A DNA stretch of 64,000 bases, from the NCBI RefSeq assembly GCF_900639875.1, contig NZ_CAAAIA010000002.1, positions 124,001 to 188,000 on the forward strand, written 5' to 3'. Positions 55,131-63,895 of the stretch are shown here, in pieces. A program made the translations under genes and the position numbers. The DNA is from Legionella impletisoli (GTDB taxonomy: Bacteria > Pseudomonadota > Gammaproteobacteria > Legionellales > Legionellaceae). Every line of letters begins with the position of its first letter. Position 1 is the first letter of the stretch. The notes under the pieces are model-generated. The model ran no database searches. It saw nothing but the letters and a program-made list of their open reading frames with translations, and was not told where the DNA came from.

Positions 55131-55206
<76 letters not shown>

Positions 55207-55562
55207 TGAAATCAATGAGTTATTTAAAATCCAAAAATTGGATCTTTTTCATTTACCTGAATCTTCTACACCTCTTTGAAAACCCAATCCAGCTCTAATC
55301 TTCGACGTTGTGTGACTTGACTACAAAATTGATAGACACCTCCAAACCGATGGATGCTTTGATCAAGCCAAAGCACGTTGGGTTAAGGAATATTTTTCTA
55401 TTCCTACGTACCTCGACTCGAACGAGGTATCCAGGTTTGAAGTTCATTTAACTTCTAGACAAAGCAAATTGATTGGCGTAGATTTCTTTTTTTAATTAAA
55501 AAGAATTCTGTTTTTTTGTTTGAGAAAACGGTTATAAATATTACCGATGATGGAGCAGTTTC
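55207..55562 (+). other. Intergenic region with hairpins and an ORF remnant
   Basis: This 356-base stretch between tRNA-Phe and the outer membrane genes has two small hairpins: AGGAAT/ATTCCT (55386-55404) and TACCTCG/CGAGGTA (55409-55429). A start-less frame from 55316 to 55495 reads DQAKARWVKEYFSIPTYLDS and on for 59 codons, looking like coding sequence without an initiator, perhaps a decayed gene. No family is recognised, and chance cannot be excluded. Confidence 0.3.
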
Positions 55563-56558
55563 TTGAAAAAGGGTTTTTTCTTATTATTACTCCTATTTGT
55601 GAGTCAGGCTTTTAGTGTTCAGCAATCAAATCAAAGTGCTTCTGTTTTCGCAGAATTACTCCTATGGCAGATCCATGAAATCAGTGATGATAATTGGGGG
55701 CAAGTGATTGGCCCAACTGGTACTTATCAACAAAACCAATTTCTTGATGTTCCTTTCAAATGGAGCCCAGGTCTGCGCGCTGGTGTAGATTTTAACCTCA
55801 AAGAGAGCCGATGGCATGTGCTTCTTTATTACACTGGGTATCAAACTGAAGGTAAACGCGTAGTCAGTACCAATTCCAGTGAAGTGCATTCGGCTTTTCT
55901 CGGTAACTTCTTTGCAAATAACCTAACTGGAGCCGGTGTTTCTGGGCCTTATTACAAAGAAGCCGGAATGCGCTGGAACGTTTTATTTCACACCCTTGAT
56001 TTGGAATTAGGTCGTGAGCTCATAATTAACCCTCTTATGAATTTACGCCCCTTTGTGGGGCTAAAAACCAGCGTCATTGACCAGTCTATCAATACCTCTT
56101 GGCAACAGCCGTTTGATGATACAACAAAGCAGCCCATTACCACGTTTTCATCCGCTACGGAAAAAGTCACGAATGATTTTAAAGGGTTTGGACCGTCTTT
56201 TGGCTTGGATTCATACTGGCATCTTTATACCTCCCATGAAAATAGATTAAACCTTATCGGACAATTCTCTGGTGCATTTTTATGGGGGCATTGGGATATC
56301 ACAGATGTTTATCAAAACAATACCCCTGTATCCATCACTATACAGAATGACAAGATGTCGTCAGTCGCTTTCATGGCGCGAGGCTATCTAGGGCTGGAGT
56401 GGGCTCATGGAGTCGGTCAGATCGACATGTCTCTACGTATTGGATATGAGACGCAAGCTTGGTTTAATCAGCTTCGTTATTATTCTTTTGATATGGGTCG
56501 CACAGAAAATGCCTTATTTCTTCATGGTGGTGTTTTAGGTGGTTATTTGCGTTTTTAA
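55563..56558 (+). CDS. Legionella-type major outer membrane protein paralog 1
   Basis: A 331-residue exported porin-like barrel, first of three tandem paralogs. Signal peptide (GFFLLLLLFVSQAFS), then shared blocks: FKWSPGLRAGVDF, NVLFHTLDLELGRE, LRPFVGLKTSVIDQSINTSW, NDFKGFGPSFGLDSYW and GAFLWGHWDI; the end GGVLGGYLRF closes the barrel. These match the Legionella major outer membrane protein family (PF05150-like) by eye. Start is TTG 55563 with GGAG upstream; no ATG fits. Chlamydia-like and Legionella relatives are abundant surface porins. Confidence 0.8.
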   Translation: MKKGFFLLLLLFVSQAFSVQQSNQSASVFAELLLWQIHEISDDNWGQVIGPTGTYQQNQFLDVPFKWSPGLRAGVDFNLKESRWHVLLYYTGYQTEGKRVVSTNSSEVHSAFLGNFFANNLTGAGVSGPYYKEAGMRWNVLFHTLDLELGRELIINPLMNLRPFVGLKTSVIDQSINTSWQQPFDDTTKQPITTFSSATEKVTNDFKGFGPSFGLDSYWHLYTSHENRLNLIGQFSGAFLWGHWDITDVYQNNTPVSITIQNDKMSSVAFMARGYLGLEWAHGVGQIDMSLRIGYETQAWFNQLRYYSFDMGRTENALFLHGGVLGGYLRF

Positions 56559-56570
56559 ATAAGAAAAATA

Positions 56571-57527
56571 ATGAAATTTCGACATAATATTGTTCTACTT
56601 TTTTTAAGTTTATTGAGTTCGATGAGTTGGGCATCTAACCAAGTGTCCGTTTATGAAGATCTTATCTATTGGCGAGCATCACAAGAGACTACATCGCCAT
56701 GGGCTTTTCAACAAACAACCAACTCACCACCTGGGGCTTTGTATACAGAACCAAATGCTTACTTTGAGTGGAGTCCTGGTGTACGAGCAGGCGTGCTCTA
56801 TGAACCAGAAAATTATTTTGATACCAAACTCTATTGGACTTATTTTTCAACCAAAGCCAAAGAGGAAATTACAGCCCCCAGTGGTCAGTTTTTCCTCCCA
56901 GAGTTTTTTAATGGCTTTACATCGCTAAACTTGTTCAACGCAGCTCAACTGGATTGGCGACTCATTATGAACATGGTTGACCTTGAGGTTGGCCATGCTT
57001 TTAAACCCATTGATTCGCTTATACTACGTCCTTTTGTTGGTGTGAAAGGAGGAACAATTAATCAATCCATTAATTCATTTTGGGAGGCCGATATTGGCAC
57101 TACCACAGCATACTCAGCCCGAGAAAAACTAAAAAACAATTTTCTTGGCTTGGGTCCAAGTTTTGGCATCGATGGTACCTATGCGCTTTTTGATCACGTG
57201 AATATAAAAAGTGATTTGTCTACAGCCTTATTATGGGGGCGCTGGAATATTCAAGATACCTACTTCAGGCCGACCGCTTTGTTAGGCCTCATTCCGCAAA
57301 CCACGATCACAACGAATCGAAAAAATTTAATGCTTGGTACGTTCATGGCACGATATTTTCTTGGCTTGGATTGGACCTTTCAAGCGAGGGCAACAGTAAC
57401 CCTCAAAGCCGGGTATGAGATGCAATTCTGGAGTAATCAACTGAGATTACCCATGTTTCAAGCGCTTCCTGTTCATGGTGATTTGACATTACAAGGTGGT
57501 ACATGCGGTATTTTAATCAAATTATAA
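56571..57527 (+). CDS. Legionella-type major outer membrane protein paralog 2
   Basis: A 318-residue barrel, ATG 56571, 12 bases after paralog 1. Signal peptide (IVLLFLSLLSSMSWAS) and the shared blocks YFEWSPGVRAGVLY, LIMNMVDLEVGHAF, LRPFVGVKGGTINQSINSFW and LKNNFLGLGPSFGIDGTY, with ALLWGRWNIQDTYF near the end. Its 3' end overlaps paralog 3 by 25 bases in a different frame, so the three genes are one operon. Confidence 0.8.
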   Translation: MKFRHNIVLLFLSLLSSMSWASNQVSVYEDLIYWRASQETTSPWAFQQTTNSPPGALYTEPNAYFEWSPGVRAGVLYEPENYFDTKLYWTYFSTKAKEEITAPSGQFFLPEFFNGFTSLNLFNAAQLDWRLIMNMVDLEVGHAFKPIDSLILRPFVGVKGGTINQSINSFWEADIGTTTAYSAREKLKNNFLGLGPSFGIDGTYALFDHVNIKSDLSTALLWGRWNIQDTYFRPTALLGLIPQTTITTNRKNLMLGTFMARYFLGLDWTFQARATVTLKAGYEMQFWSNQLRLPMFQALPVHGDLTLQGGTCGILIKL

Positions 57528-58393
57528 TGACCCTAGGTTTTTTAAGTTCGCCTACAGCTCATGCCATAGAGCTTTATGCTGATGCGCTATACTGGCAAGC
57601 TACTGAGACGGTGGATTGGTCGTTAACGAATAACTTAAGTCTTCCTAATCAAGTCATTTCCTATAACACCATCGACTTTGATTTTGCTCCAGGCTTTCGA
57701 GTTGGCGCCGGCATGCAAGTCAAGGATTGGTCTTATCGGTCACTTTACATGCACTATTCCGTTGTTGAGAAAGCCTCAACACAAGGAAATGTCATCTCAA
57801 TCTTCATTCCCGGAAAATTTGCTGAGGCGTTTTACAATACTGGCCAGGTAAATTTCACCATTGATATGAACATGGTGGATCTCGATTTTTCCAAAGAGAT
57901 AGTGATTGGCCGAGCTTTTAGCATACGCCCTCTCTTTGGGCTTAAAGGTGGTACGATTAACCAAGAAGTGAATACTCACTTTCAAGGGGATATTACTGTA
58001 AATGAACGTGTACATAATGATTTTACAGGACTAGGACCCAAAGTCGGCATCGATAGCCGATGGAATTTTTATTCAGCAGATTTTTTACAATATAGCTTCG
58101 CTGCTGAAATTCAATCTGCTTTTATGTGGGGAAAATGGTCTATTGACGATAATATGGCCCAAAGCAACTCTACTTTAATAAGCTCTGTTCAAGTCGGAAA
58201 AAGAAATGTTGGCGCTTTCGAGCTGCAAGGATTCTTTGGCATTGAGCTTCGTTATAAAAACGCTGGGCTTAAAATAGGTTATGAAGTTTCTGATTGGTTT
58301 AATCAATACCAGCTTTTTGATGATGGTACTGGGACGCATACCAATGATTTGGTTCTGCAAGGGATAACCGCAGCACTAACTTATCGTAGTTAA
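57503..58393 (+). CDS. Legionella-type major outer membrane protein paralog 3
   Basis: A 296-residue barrel, the most diverged and shortest of the three: FAPGFRVGAGMQV, DMNMVDLDFSKEI, IRPLFGLKGGTINQEVNTHF, HNDFTGLGPKVGIDSRW, SAFMWGKWSI, and a C-terminal ALTYRS rather than a terminal Phe. Signal peptide is MTLGFLSSPTAHA from a start at ATG 57503 with AAGGTGG upstream. The missing terminal aromatic residue may affect assembly by the BAM complex. Confidence 0.75.
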   Translation: MRYFNQIIMTLGFLSSPTAHAIELYADALYWQATETVDWSLTNNLSLPNQVISYNTIDFDFAPGFRVGAGMQVKDWSYRSLYMHYSVVEKASTQGNVISIFIPGKFAEAFYNTGQVNFTIDMNMVDLDFSKEIVIGRAFSIRPLFGLKGGTINQEVNTHFQGDITVNERVHNDFTGLGPKVGIDSRWNFYSADFLQYSFAAEIQSAFMWGKWSIDDNMAQSNSTLISSVQVGKRNVGAFELQGFFGIELRYKNAGLKIGYEVSDWFNQYQLFDDGTGTHTNDLVLQGITAALTYRS

Positions 58394-58495
58394 TGAGGCG
58401 AAATCCCTCAACCAACCGCTCGCTCACGGATACGACTCAATTTTGTAAGTTTTTTTAAATTCCCTGCTATTTTCGCTCCATCGCAAGCTAAGAAG

Positions 58496-59275
58496 GTGAG
58501 AATAACGCTTATTTATATTTTACTGTTTGGTCTAGCAATGAGCTTGATTGCACTCATTGGCAGCATCACTCTTTTACTGAGTGAACAATTTTTTCAGAAA
58601 ATAATCTTACCCTTAGTAGGTCTTGTCACGGGAACATTAATTGGAGGCGCATTTTTCCATTCACTTCCCGAAGCCATTACCATTATTGGCAATGTTCAAT
58701 CCGTTTATATTTCTTTAACACTAGGTTTTATTTTGTTTTTTATATTTGAGCAGTTTTTACACTGGCATCATTGTCACTTAGGTAGGTTAAATCATCATCC
58801 GGTAAGTTATATGATTTTGATAGCAGATAGCCTTCATAATTTTATTGGAGGACTCGCAGTCGGCTCTGCCTTTCTTGTAGATATCAAGTTTGGAATTGTC
58901 ATTTGGACAGTAGCGGCCATCCATGAAATTCCGCAAGAACTGGGTGACTTTGGAATTTTAATCAATAGCGGCTGGAGTCGCAAAAAAGCGCTGTTATTTA
59001 ATATGATCTCTGCGCTAACTTTTCCAATAGGTGCGATAATGGCGTATCTTATTTCCTCTCAAATCAATGTGTCGCTGTTATTGCCATTTGCTGCCGGTAA
59101 TTTTTTATATATTGCAGCCGCAGACTTAATACCACAATTACGTTCTAAACAGTTAAAAGAACAATTGACGCAGTTTTTGAGCTTAATTTTGAGACTTATC
59201 TCAATTGTAATTAAACTTAGAATACCAATGGTCACAACCATGACAAGTCCCAAAGCGCCTAATGCATATTTTTGA
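58496..59275 (+). CDS. ZIP family divalent metal transporter with abnormal C-terminus
   Basis: A 259-residue inner membrane protein of the ZIP family (zinc or iron uptake). Membrane helices include the start (IYILLFGLAMSLIALIGSIT) and LVGLVTGTLIGGAFFHSLPEAI; the metal site lies in helices 4 and 5 (ADSLHNFIGGLAVG and AAIHEIPQELGDFGIL). Start is GTG 58496 with AAGAAGG adjacent. After AAGNFLYIAAADLIPQL the C-terminal 45 residues do not look like ZIP proteins (KLRIPMVTTMTSPKAPNAYF) and lie opposite the convergent repeat gene, suggesting a deletion fused the two 3' ends. The last ZIP helix may be partly lost. Confidence 0.75.
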   Translation: MRITLIYILLFGLAMSLIALIGSITLLLSEQFFQKIILPLVGLVTGTLIGGAFFHSLPEAITIIGNVQSVYISLTLGFILFFIFEQFLHWHHCHLGRLNHHPVSYMILIADSLHNFIGGLAVGSAFLVDIKFGIVIWTVAAIHEIPQELGDFGILINSGWSRKKALLFNMISALTFPIGAIMAYLISSQINVSLLLPFAAGNFLYIAAADLIPQLRSKQLKEQLTQFLSLILRLISIVIKLRIPMVTTMTSPKAPNAYF

Positions 59276-59757
59276 ATACGGCTTGAACGCTCATCGTACC
59301 CAAGCCATTTATTATTTGGTTTTCCTAAAGCTAGGTTCGTAAAATAGGCTACAATCTGCACAGCTGTTTGTGCTGAATGAGCGAGCATCTTAGAGACCCC
59401 AACAACCACCATGCCAACCAATCCCATAGCCGCACCAATCGGCAAGCCTAAGCCGCCTAAAATATATTTTTGAACAAAACTCTTACGCTCGTCTTTTCCA
59501 AAGTTTTCGTCTTTGCTATTTTTAAGGCTAAGATTCGTTATCTCTGCAAATATATGCCAGCCAGTCAATGCCGTATGACCAATCATACGTGCTGCCCCTG
59601 CCACAATAAATCCAACCACACCAAAGGCTGCACCGATTACTAAACCAGGAAATCCAAGAATATACTTTCGAACAAAATTTCGGGGCTGAGCATCCTTTTT
59701 TTCTTCAGTTTCTTCAAGAGCTTCTTCATCGTTATCTAACGCCGCATTCCAAGCCAA
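59059..59757 (-). pseudogene. Truncated membrane protein with tandem 66-residue repeats
   Basis: Repeats start RKYILGFPGLVIGAAFGVVG, QKYILGGLGLPIGAAMGLVG and QKYALGALGLVMVVTIGILS, each followed in complete copies by a second hydrophobic helix, AHSAQTA-like loop and FTNLALGK. The third copy is cut after about 30 residues and runs into antisense ZIP sequence with a nonsense tail (KNCVNCSFNCLERNC). The 5' end also looks truncated: no ATG or ribosome binding site, only TTG 59757, although the frame upstream (KQVALK) still looks coding to a stop nine codons earlier. Probably a gene remnant or a fragment of a larger repeat protein. Confidence 0.6.
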
Positions 59758-59837
59758 TTTAAGCGCAACTTGTTTAAGTTTCTACAATATGATAAAATAA
59801 TGCTCGAAACCAATCTTCCATAGAACATTATTTTAAT

Positions 59838-60809
59838 ATGAATCAAGATGAACTTTTAGCTGGCGATCTTATTTTCTATTTTAATACACTAGGCATCGCA
59901 GAACATATTGCATTATATGCTGGCGAAAAAGACGGGATCCCTTATGTCCTTCATGCGACCACTGAGCCTCATAGAGCTGTAATGTTAACTTACTTGAAAG
60001 AACCTGATCCTTTCTGTTCATATCATGTGATGCGACCCGTCAATCAAATTTTGGCTCTTGAAGCCAAACAAATCTTATTGAATTGGGTAAAACATTTAGT
60101 GCCATTTGCCTCGGATGAAAAATACGATCGCTTGGTTAATCCTATTGATGAGTTAGCTGGGTTTGAACGTGCCGATTCAGGCATTATTCAATATGAGTAT
60201 GGAAGGAGAACGTACCGGTCTAATTTCAATCAGTATCTACTTTTTGCAAATCATCTTCCATACATCCCAGAAGAAAATGGAAAAATACAAGGGTTACTTT
60301 GCTCCGAAGCAGTTATTGCTGCTTTTAATGTCGTATTAGTGCAAACATATGCCTCTTCTAAAGAAATCTTTGGTAAAAAGGTATGGAACATCGAAGGAGA
60401 TATTGAAGCGTTTATTGACTCTCTAGACAGTCCATTACCTCTAGATGCAAAAACCACTTTTCCAGCCGGTATCTATGAGCATTGCCTGCGTGAACCAGCT
60501 CATTGGCATCACCTTGGTGTATTAACGATCTCCCCACTCCCCGCCATAAGTGAACACGATAAAGCGCAATGGAAGGAGTTTATCAGCTCGTTAAAGGAAA
60601 GTGCTCAAGAAAAAGCTCTATCATTTTCAACTTCAGAAACCCCTGATCTCTCATCTGGCGCAGATTCACGCTCATCAGACTCAACAGCAATCCTTTCTCT
60701 TAGCCCTTTCTATTGTACATTCTTTAAACCAAGAGCTCTGACTGATAAACCGAGTGATTCTCAAATTTCGCATCACCCTGTCCCCTTATCCTCGAAAGAA
60801 TCTAATTAG
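59838..60809 (+). CDS. Permuted papain-fold (NlpC/P60, YiiX-like) protein, possible effector
   Basis: A 323-residue cytosolic-looking protein without signal peptide. The N-terminus has a His box GDLIFYFN and AEHIALYAGEKDG (His23), and the putative nucleophile cysteine comes later, Cys155 in GLLCSEAVIAAF. His before Cys is the order of circularly permuted papain-like enzymes (YiiX/Peptidase C92, LRAT group), which act as amidases or acyltransferases. The C-terminal 70 residues are Ser/Pro/Lys-rich and disordered. The unusual Ser-rich tail and lack of export signal resemble Legionella Dot/Icm effectors; translocation is inference only. Divergent from the repeat gene across 80 bp. Confidence 0.65.
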   Translation: MNQDELLAGDLIFYFNTLGIAEHIALYAGEKDGIPYVLHATTEPHRAVMLTYLKEPDPFCSYHVMRPVNQILALEAKQILLNWVKHLVPFASDEKYDRLVNPIDELAGFERADSGIIQYEYGRRTYRSNFNQYLLFANHLPYIPEENGKIQGLLCSEAVIAAFNVVLVQTYASSKEIFGKKVWNIEGDIEAFIDSLDSPLPLDAKTTFPAGIYEHCLREPAHWHHLGVLTISPLPAISEHDKAQWKEFISSLKESAQEKALSFSTSETPDLSSGADSRSSDSTAILSLSPFYCTFFKPRALTDKPSDSQISHHPVPLSSKESN

Positions 60810-61025
60810 CCAAGATTATTATTAAAATCATTTTCACATAAGCAAATAAAGGAGGAGTTTGTAACAGCGGGCCAATAATAGTATGGCGTATAAATAAGAT
60901 TGTAAAGAAATTATTCTTTTTTGACTTGGCAAACACTTTAAAAACTGCTTAAGATACAAATAGATGCTATTAGAGACTGACATAGCTTTTGAAGTCTAGA
61001 GAAAGATAACCCTAGGAAATTTGAA

Positions 61026-61784
61026 ATGTATCGTTTCAAGGAAATTGGCCACTCAACCATATGGTTTGTTGGTAGCATTCGCATATTTTTTCGATTTCTA
61101 GGACATTTTTTTTCAAGTTTTTTTCATTGCTTGACTGGGCCTCAGTCTATTGGTTGGTCAAATTTTATAAGCACATTATACCAATCTGGAGCTCATTTGT
61201 TGCTCCCCATCGTGATTATCAGTGGCCTATTAGGTGTTTCTATATCGCTAAGCTTATTTAGTATCTTAAACGAGATAGGCCGTGGTAGTAACGCACTTCC
61301 CATTTCGCAAAATATTGCCATTAATAATCTGGCTCCCTTATTAATTGGTATTATGTTATCTATCCAGTCATCATTAAATTTAATTAATGCAAATATTCAT
61401 AAATTACACCATACACCTGATGAAGTAATGTGTGAATTCATCATTCCCATAAGCATCAGCCTCTTTGTAAACGGGTTGTCACTTTATATTTATTCGTTAC
61501 TTACATTTCTAGTAACGATTTATTCTACCTTTCAGTACATCATCAATATGGATACTCGCGACACGTTGTTGCATTTAGCTAGCATCGTTTCAATTTATGA
61601 TATTATTTATTCCATTTTTAAGCTTTTTATTTTTTGTTGTATTATAACGTTAGTACTTGGATACTATTATTATGAGATTTCAATACGTAAGATTTCCTTA
61701 CGGACTGCAGTCTCACGAGTTATGACGCGCTGTTTATTTTTTATCATATTGTTTGGGGCTTATTTAAATATTTTTCACGATTAA
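61026..61784 (+). CDS. MlaE/YrbE-type permease, divergent
   Basis: A 252-residue inner membrane protein with five hydrophobic segments and an amphipathic N-terminus, resembling MlaE permeases of lipid-transport ABC systems (FLGHFFSSFFHCLTGPQSIG, LLLPIVIISGLLGVSISL, NLAPLLIGIMLSIQSSLNL). The EQ-loop normally contacting the ATPase (REIGPVLTALLVAGR type) is replaced by NNLAPLLIGIMLSIQSS. The gene lies 34 bases before an Mce-domain gene. No ATPase gene is present in the cluster. An orphan AAAGGAGGAG site at 60848-60857 precedes it by 170 bases. Confidence 0.7.
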   Translation: MYRFKEIGHSTIWFVGSIRIFFRFLGHFFSSFFHCLTGPQSIGWSNFISTLYQSGAHLLLPIVIISGLLGVSISLSLFSILNEIGRGSNALPISQNIAINNLAPLLIGIMLSIQSSLNLINANIHKLHHTPDEVMCEFIIPISISLFVNGLSLYIYSLLTFLVTIYSTFQYIINMDTRDTLLHLASIVSIYDIIYSIFKLFIFCCIITLVLGYYYYEISIRKISLRTAVSRVMTRCLFFIILFGAYLNIFHD

Positions 61785-61818
61785 CGGTAATCATACTTGA
61801 GCTAAGTTAAGGACAACG

Positions 61819-62565
61819 ATGCGCCAAGATCGAAAATATACTTTAGTCGGCATTTTTATTACCGGCGCATTCATTTTATTTATTTTCTCCTCATTCTTTT
61901 TCTATGAAACGTATCTCAAACAAGAGATGGAAACATACGTCATGTTCTTTAATGGCTCTCTTGAAGGCATTGATTCTCGTTCTTCAGTGACCTATCGTGG
62001 TGTTAAAATTGGAGAAGTATCTCGTATTGAATTAACAGAAAGTAGGAAAAAAAATACGGTAGAAGTTCCAGTATATGTACAATTTTTTGTAGAAAGAACG
62101 ACAGGGTTTAGACAAAACCCAATTCGTTTACTAATCAATCAGGGATACATTGCCGATGTCTCTACACCCAATCTTATCACAGGCGTTGCAAGCATTGAGC
62201 TCATAAAATCCGAGAAACACCCAACTCATTATCGCTATTATTATAATGATTATCCAATTTTTCCGACCGCCACAATTGTTGAAAAGCATACTTCCGTAGA
62301 TGAAACTTTAAAAGTAGCTAAAAAGGCAATGGAAGATATTAGAGAGTTCATTAAATCTGGTGAAATGCAGGAAATGGTTCGTTCCATTAATGACATGAGT
62401 AATAGCGTTGAAAAATTAGCGCACCAGCTTAATTTAAACGTAGCACCTTTTATGACGCAGTTTACGCTAAGTATGCAGCAAGTATCCAAAGCAGCAGAAT
62501 CCACTGAAAATTTTATGGATTATTTGTTGAGGTATCCTGAGTCATTACTAAGGGGGCGAGCGTGA
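61819..62565 (+). CDS. Mce/MlaD domain lipid-binding protein
   Basis: A 248-residue protein with one N-terminal membrane anchor (YTLVGIFITGAFILFIFSSF) and an Mce domain: ETYVMFFNGSLEGIDSRSSVTYRGVKIGEV, then LITGVASIEL. A helical C-terminal region follows (KVAKKAMEDIREFIKSGEMQ). MlaD-type proteins form hexameric rings carrying phospholipids between membranes. ATG 61819 has AAGGAC upstream. Its stop overlaps the lipoprotein gene by four bases (GTGA). Confidence 0.85.
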   Translation: MRQDRKYTLVGIFITGAFILFIFSSFFFYETYLKQEMETYVMFFNGSLEGIDSRSSVTYRGVKIGEVSRIELTESRKKNTVEVPVYVQFFVERTTGFRQNPIRLLINQGYIADVSTPNLITGVASIELIKSEKHPTHYRYYYNDYPIFPTATIVEKHTSVDETLKVAKKAMEDIREFIKSGEMQEMVRSINDMSNSVEKLAHQLNLNVAPFMTQFTLSMQQVSKAAESTENFMDYLLRYPESLLRGRA

Positions 62566-63143
62566 GACTTACGAATGTCGGATTAATCCTAGCCTCTACA
62601 GCTATTTTGTTTGGTTGTGGCCGCAGTAAGCCGCCTGAGTTGTATGTGCTTAGCCCTATTCCATGTCATAAAATGCAGATTTCTGAAAAATACGCTCACT
62701 TAAGAATCGGAATTAATCCTGTAAAAATACCTGAATATATACAAAAGCCAGAAATTACCCTTCACTGTAGTAAGCATCAGGTGAAGTTAGCGGAAAATCA
62801 TCATTGGGCTGAATCCTTAAAAGATAATATCACCCGGATTCTTCAAACCAATCTAACGACCTTGCTTCCTGGCGCTGTTGTGCAAAAATCGCCTTGGTAT
62901 AGCCAATTTTTTCCAACTTACACACTTGATGTTATGATTTCTCAGTTCGAAACGGACATATATGGCAATCATATTTTTCGCGCAGAATATTTAATTTATC
63001 ATGACAATCGAGTCGTTAAAAATGGACAAATTTGCTACAAGAAAAAATTGCCTGTAGTTACACCATTAACGGTGGTGAATAGCATGAATGATAATATAAA
63101 CCAATTATCAAAAGAAATAATGCTTACTTTTAAATCGATGTAA
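62562..63143 (+). CDS. Mce-system auxiliary lipoprotein (PqiC/YmbA-like)
   Basis: A 193-residue outer-membrane lipoprotein candidate: lipobox ILFGCGRS, then ELYVLSPI. The middle and C-terminal regions (VKLAENHHWAESLKDNITRILQTNL, PTYTLDVMISQFETD) match the ABC-transport auxiliary component family that includes PqiC. Start GTG 62562 overlaps the Mce gene. With the permease and Mce protein it forms a lipid-transport set lacking only the ATPase. Confidence 0.8.
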   Translation: MRLTNVGLILASTAILFGCGRSKPPELYVLSPIPCHKMQISEKYAHLRIGINPVKIPEYIQKPEITLHCSKHQVKLAENHHWAESLKDNITRILQTNLTTLLPGAVVQKSPWYSQFFPTYTLDVMISQFETDIYGNHIFRAEYLIYHDNRVVKNGQICYKKKLPVVTPLTVVNSMNDNINQLSKEIMLTFKSM

Positions 63144-63206
63144 GAAAAACCCATACTCATTCTTTCAAGAATCAGTACAAGGTATGCACCTAAGCATCGC
63201 GGTCAA

Positions 63207-63518
63207 TTAAAACTCATAATCGAGGACAATTATAGAATCTTTTCCCCTTCTCAACAAAGGAAAAATAACCTGCTGCGCCACGTTCTTATGTTCAGGATGA
63301 GCAAGATAGGCATCCCGACTTGCAGTGTTTTCAAACTCCATGATAAATGCATGGTTAAAGCCTTTATTAAGTTGCTCGGGACTTGTGTTTTGTCCATAAG
63401 AAAATGAACGCACTGAGGAGATATGGCCTTGTAATATACTAAGCTTAAAAAAGAGATGAGTTATTTCTTCAGAAGTTGCAGACGGTTTAAACTCTAGCAA
63501 AACGATGTGCTTAATCAT
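63207..63518 (-). CDS. Stress-responsive alpha/beta-barrel (Dabb) domain protein
   Basis: A 103-residue ferredoxin-like dimeric alpha/beta-barrel: MIKHIVLLEFKPSATSEEI at the start, GFNHAFIMEFENTASRDAYLAHPEHKNVAQQVI in the middle and SIIVLDYEF at the end. These features are typical of Dabb domains, found in stress proteins and small enzymes such as olivetolic acid cyclase; function here is unknown. Convergent with the lipoprotein gene. GGAG lies upstream of the start. Confidence 0.88.
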   Translation of the reverse strand: MIKHIVLLEFKPSATSEEITHLFFKLSILQGHISSVRSFSYGQNTSPEQLNKGFNHAFIMEFENTASRDAYLAHPEHKNVAQQVIFPLLRRGKDSIIVLDYEF

Positions 63519-63895
63519 AACCCCACTCCTTGATTCATTATTTTAGACAGTAATATCATGGCCTTATGCGCAGGGTAAACCTTTTCTATTAAAAATAGAT
63601 GATTCGGATAATGACCTTAGTCCGTTAGCCAGGATCTACCCATTTCATCACGAAGAAAATCTTTTTAAAATACAAGTCTATTTTTTTAGAAAATACTTTG
63701 CTATTCTGGATGTCCAATTCTATAAATCTTGTTTCTACAAACCTGTGGATAGTTTTTTATTCATACCCTTTCAATTTATAATCCTTATTGGCTTACAGTG
63801 ACGATAGCCCAATAAATACAACCTCTTTTCAAACTTGCCCTTTGTTACTGGTTATCCACAAAATCTGTGGATAACTCTGTGGGTTAGCCTTTAAA
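63519..63895. other. AT-rich region with DnaA boxes, possible oriC or DnaA-regulated site
   Basis: This 377-base intergenic stretch holds two perfect DnaA boxes in inverted orientation: TTATCCACA at 63852-63860 and TGTGGATAA at 63866-63874. An imperfect box TGTGGATAG is at 63744-63752, and a poorer one TGTGGGTTA at 63878-63886. The surrounding sequence is AT-rich and no gene is seen in it. The pattern fits either a replication origin with part of its DNA-unwinding element beyond the edge or a promoter controlled by DnaA. No dnaA, rpmH or gidA gene is visible, so oriC remains a hypothesis. Confidence 0.5.

Noticed and set aside
59758-59837. Possible PmrA or CpxR box between the divergent repeat and permuted-papain genes
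   Set aside because: No tandem TTAAT-type or GTAAA-N6-GTAAA pattern could be found by eye.
60848-60890. Strong Shine-Dalgarno AAAGGAGGAG suggesting a small gene
   Set aside because: Possible starts after it are followed by stop codons within a few codons (TTG-TAA; ATG at 60882 gives four codons).
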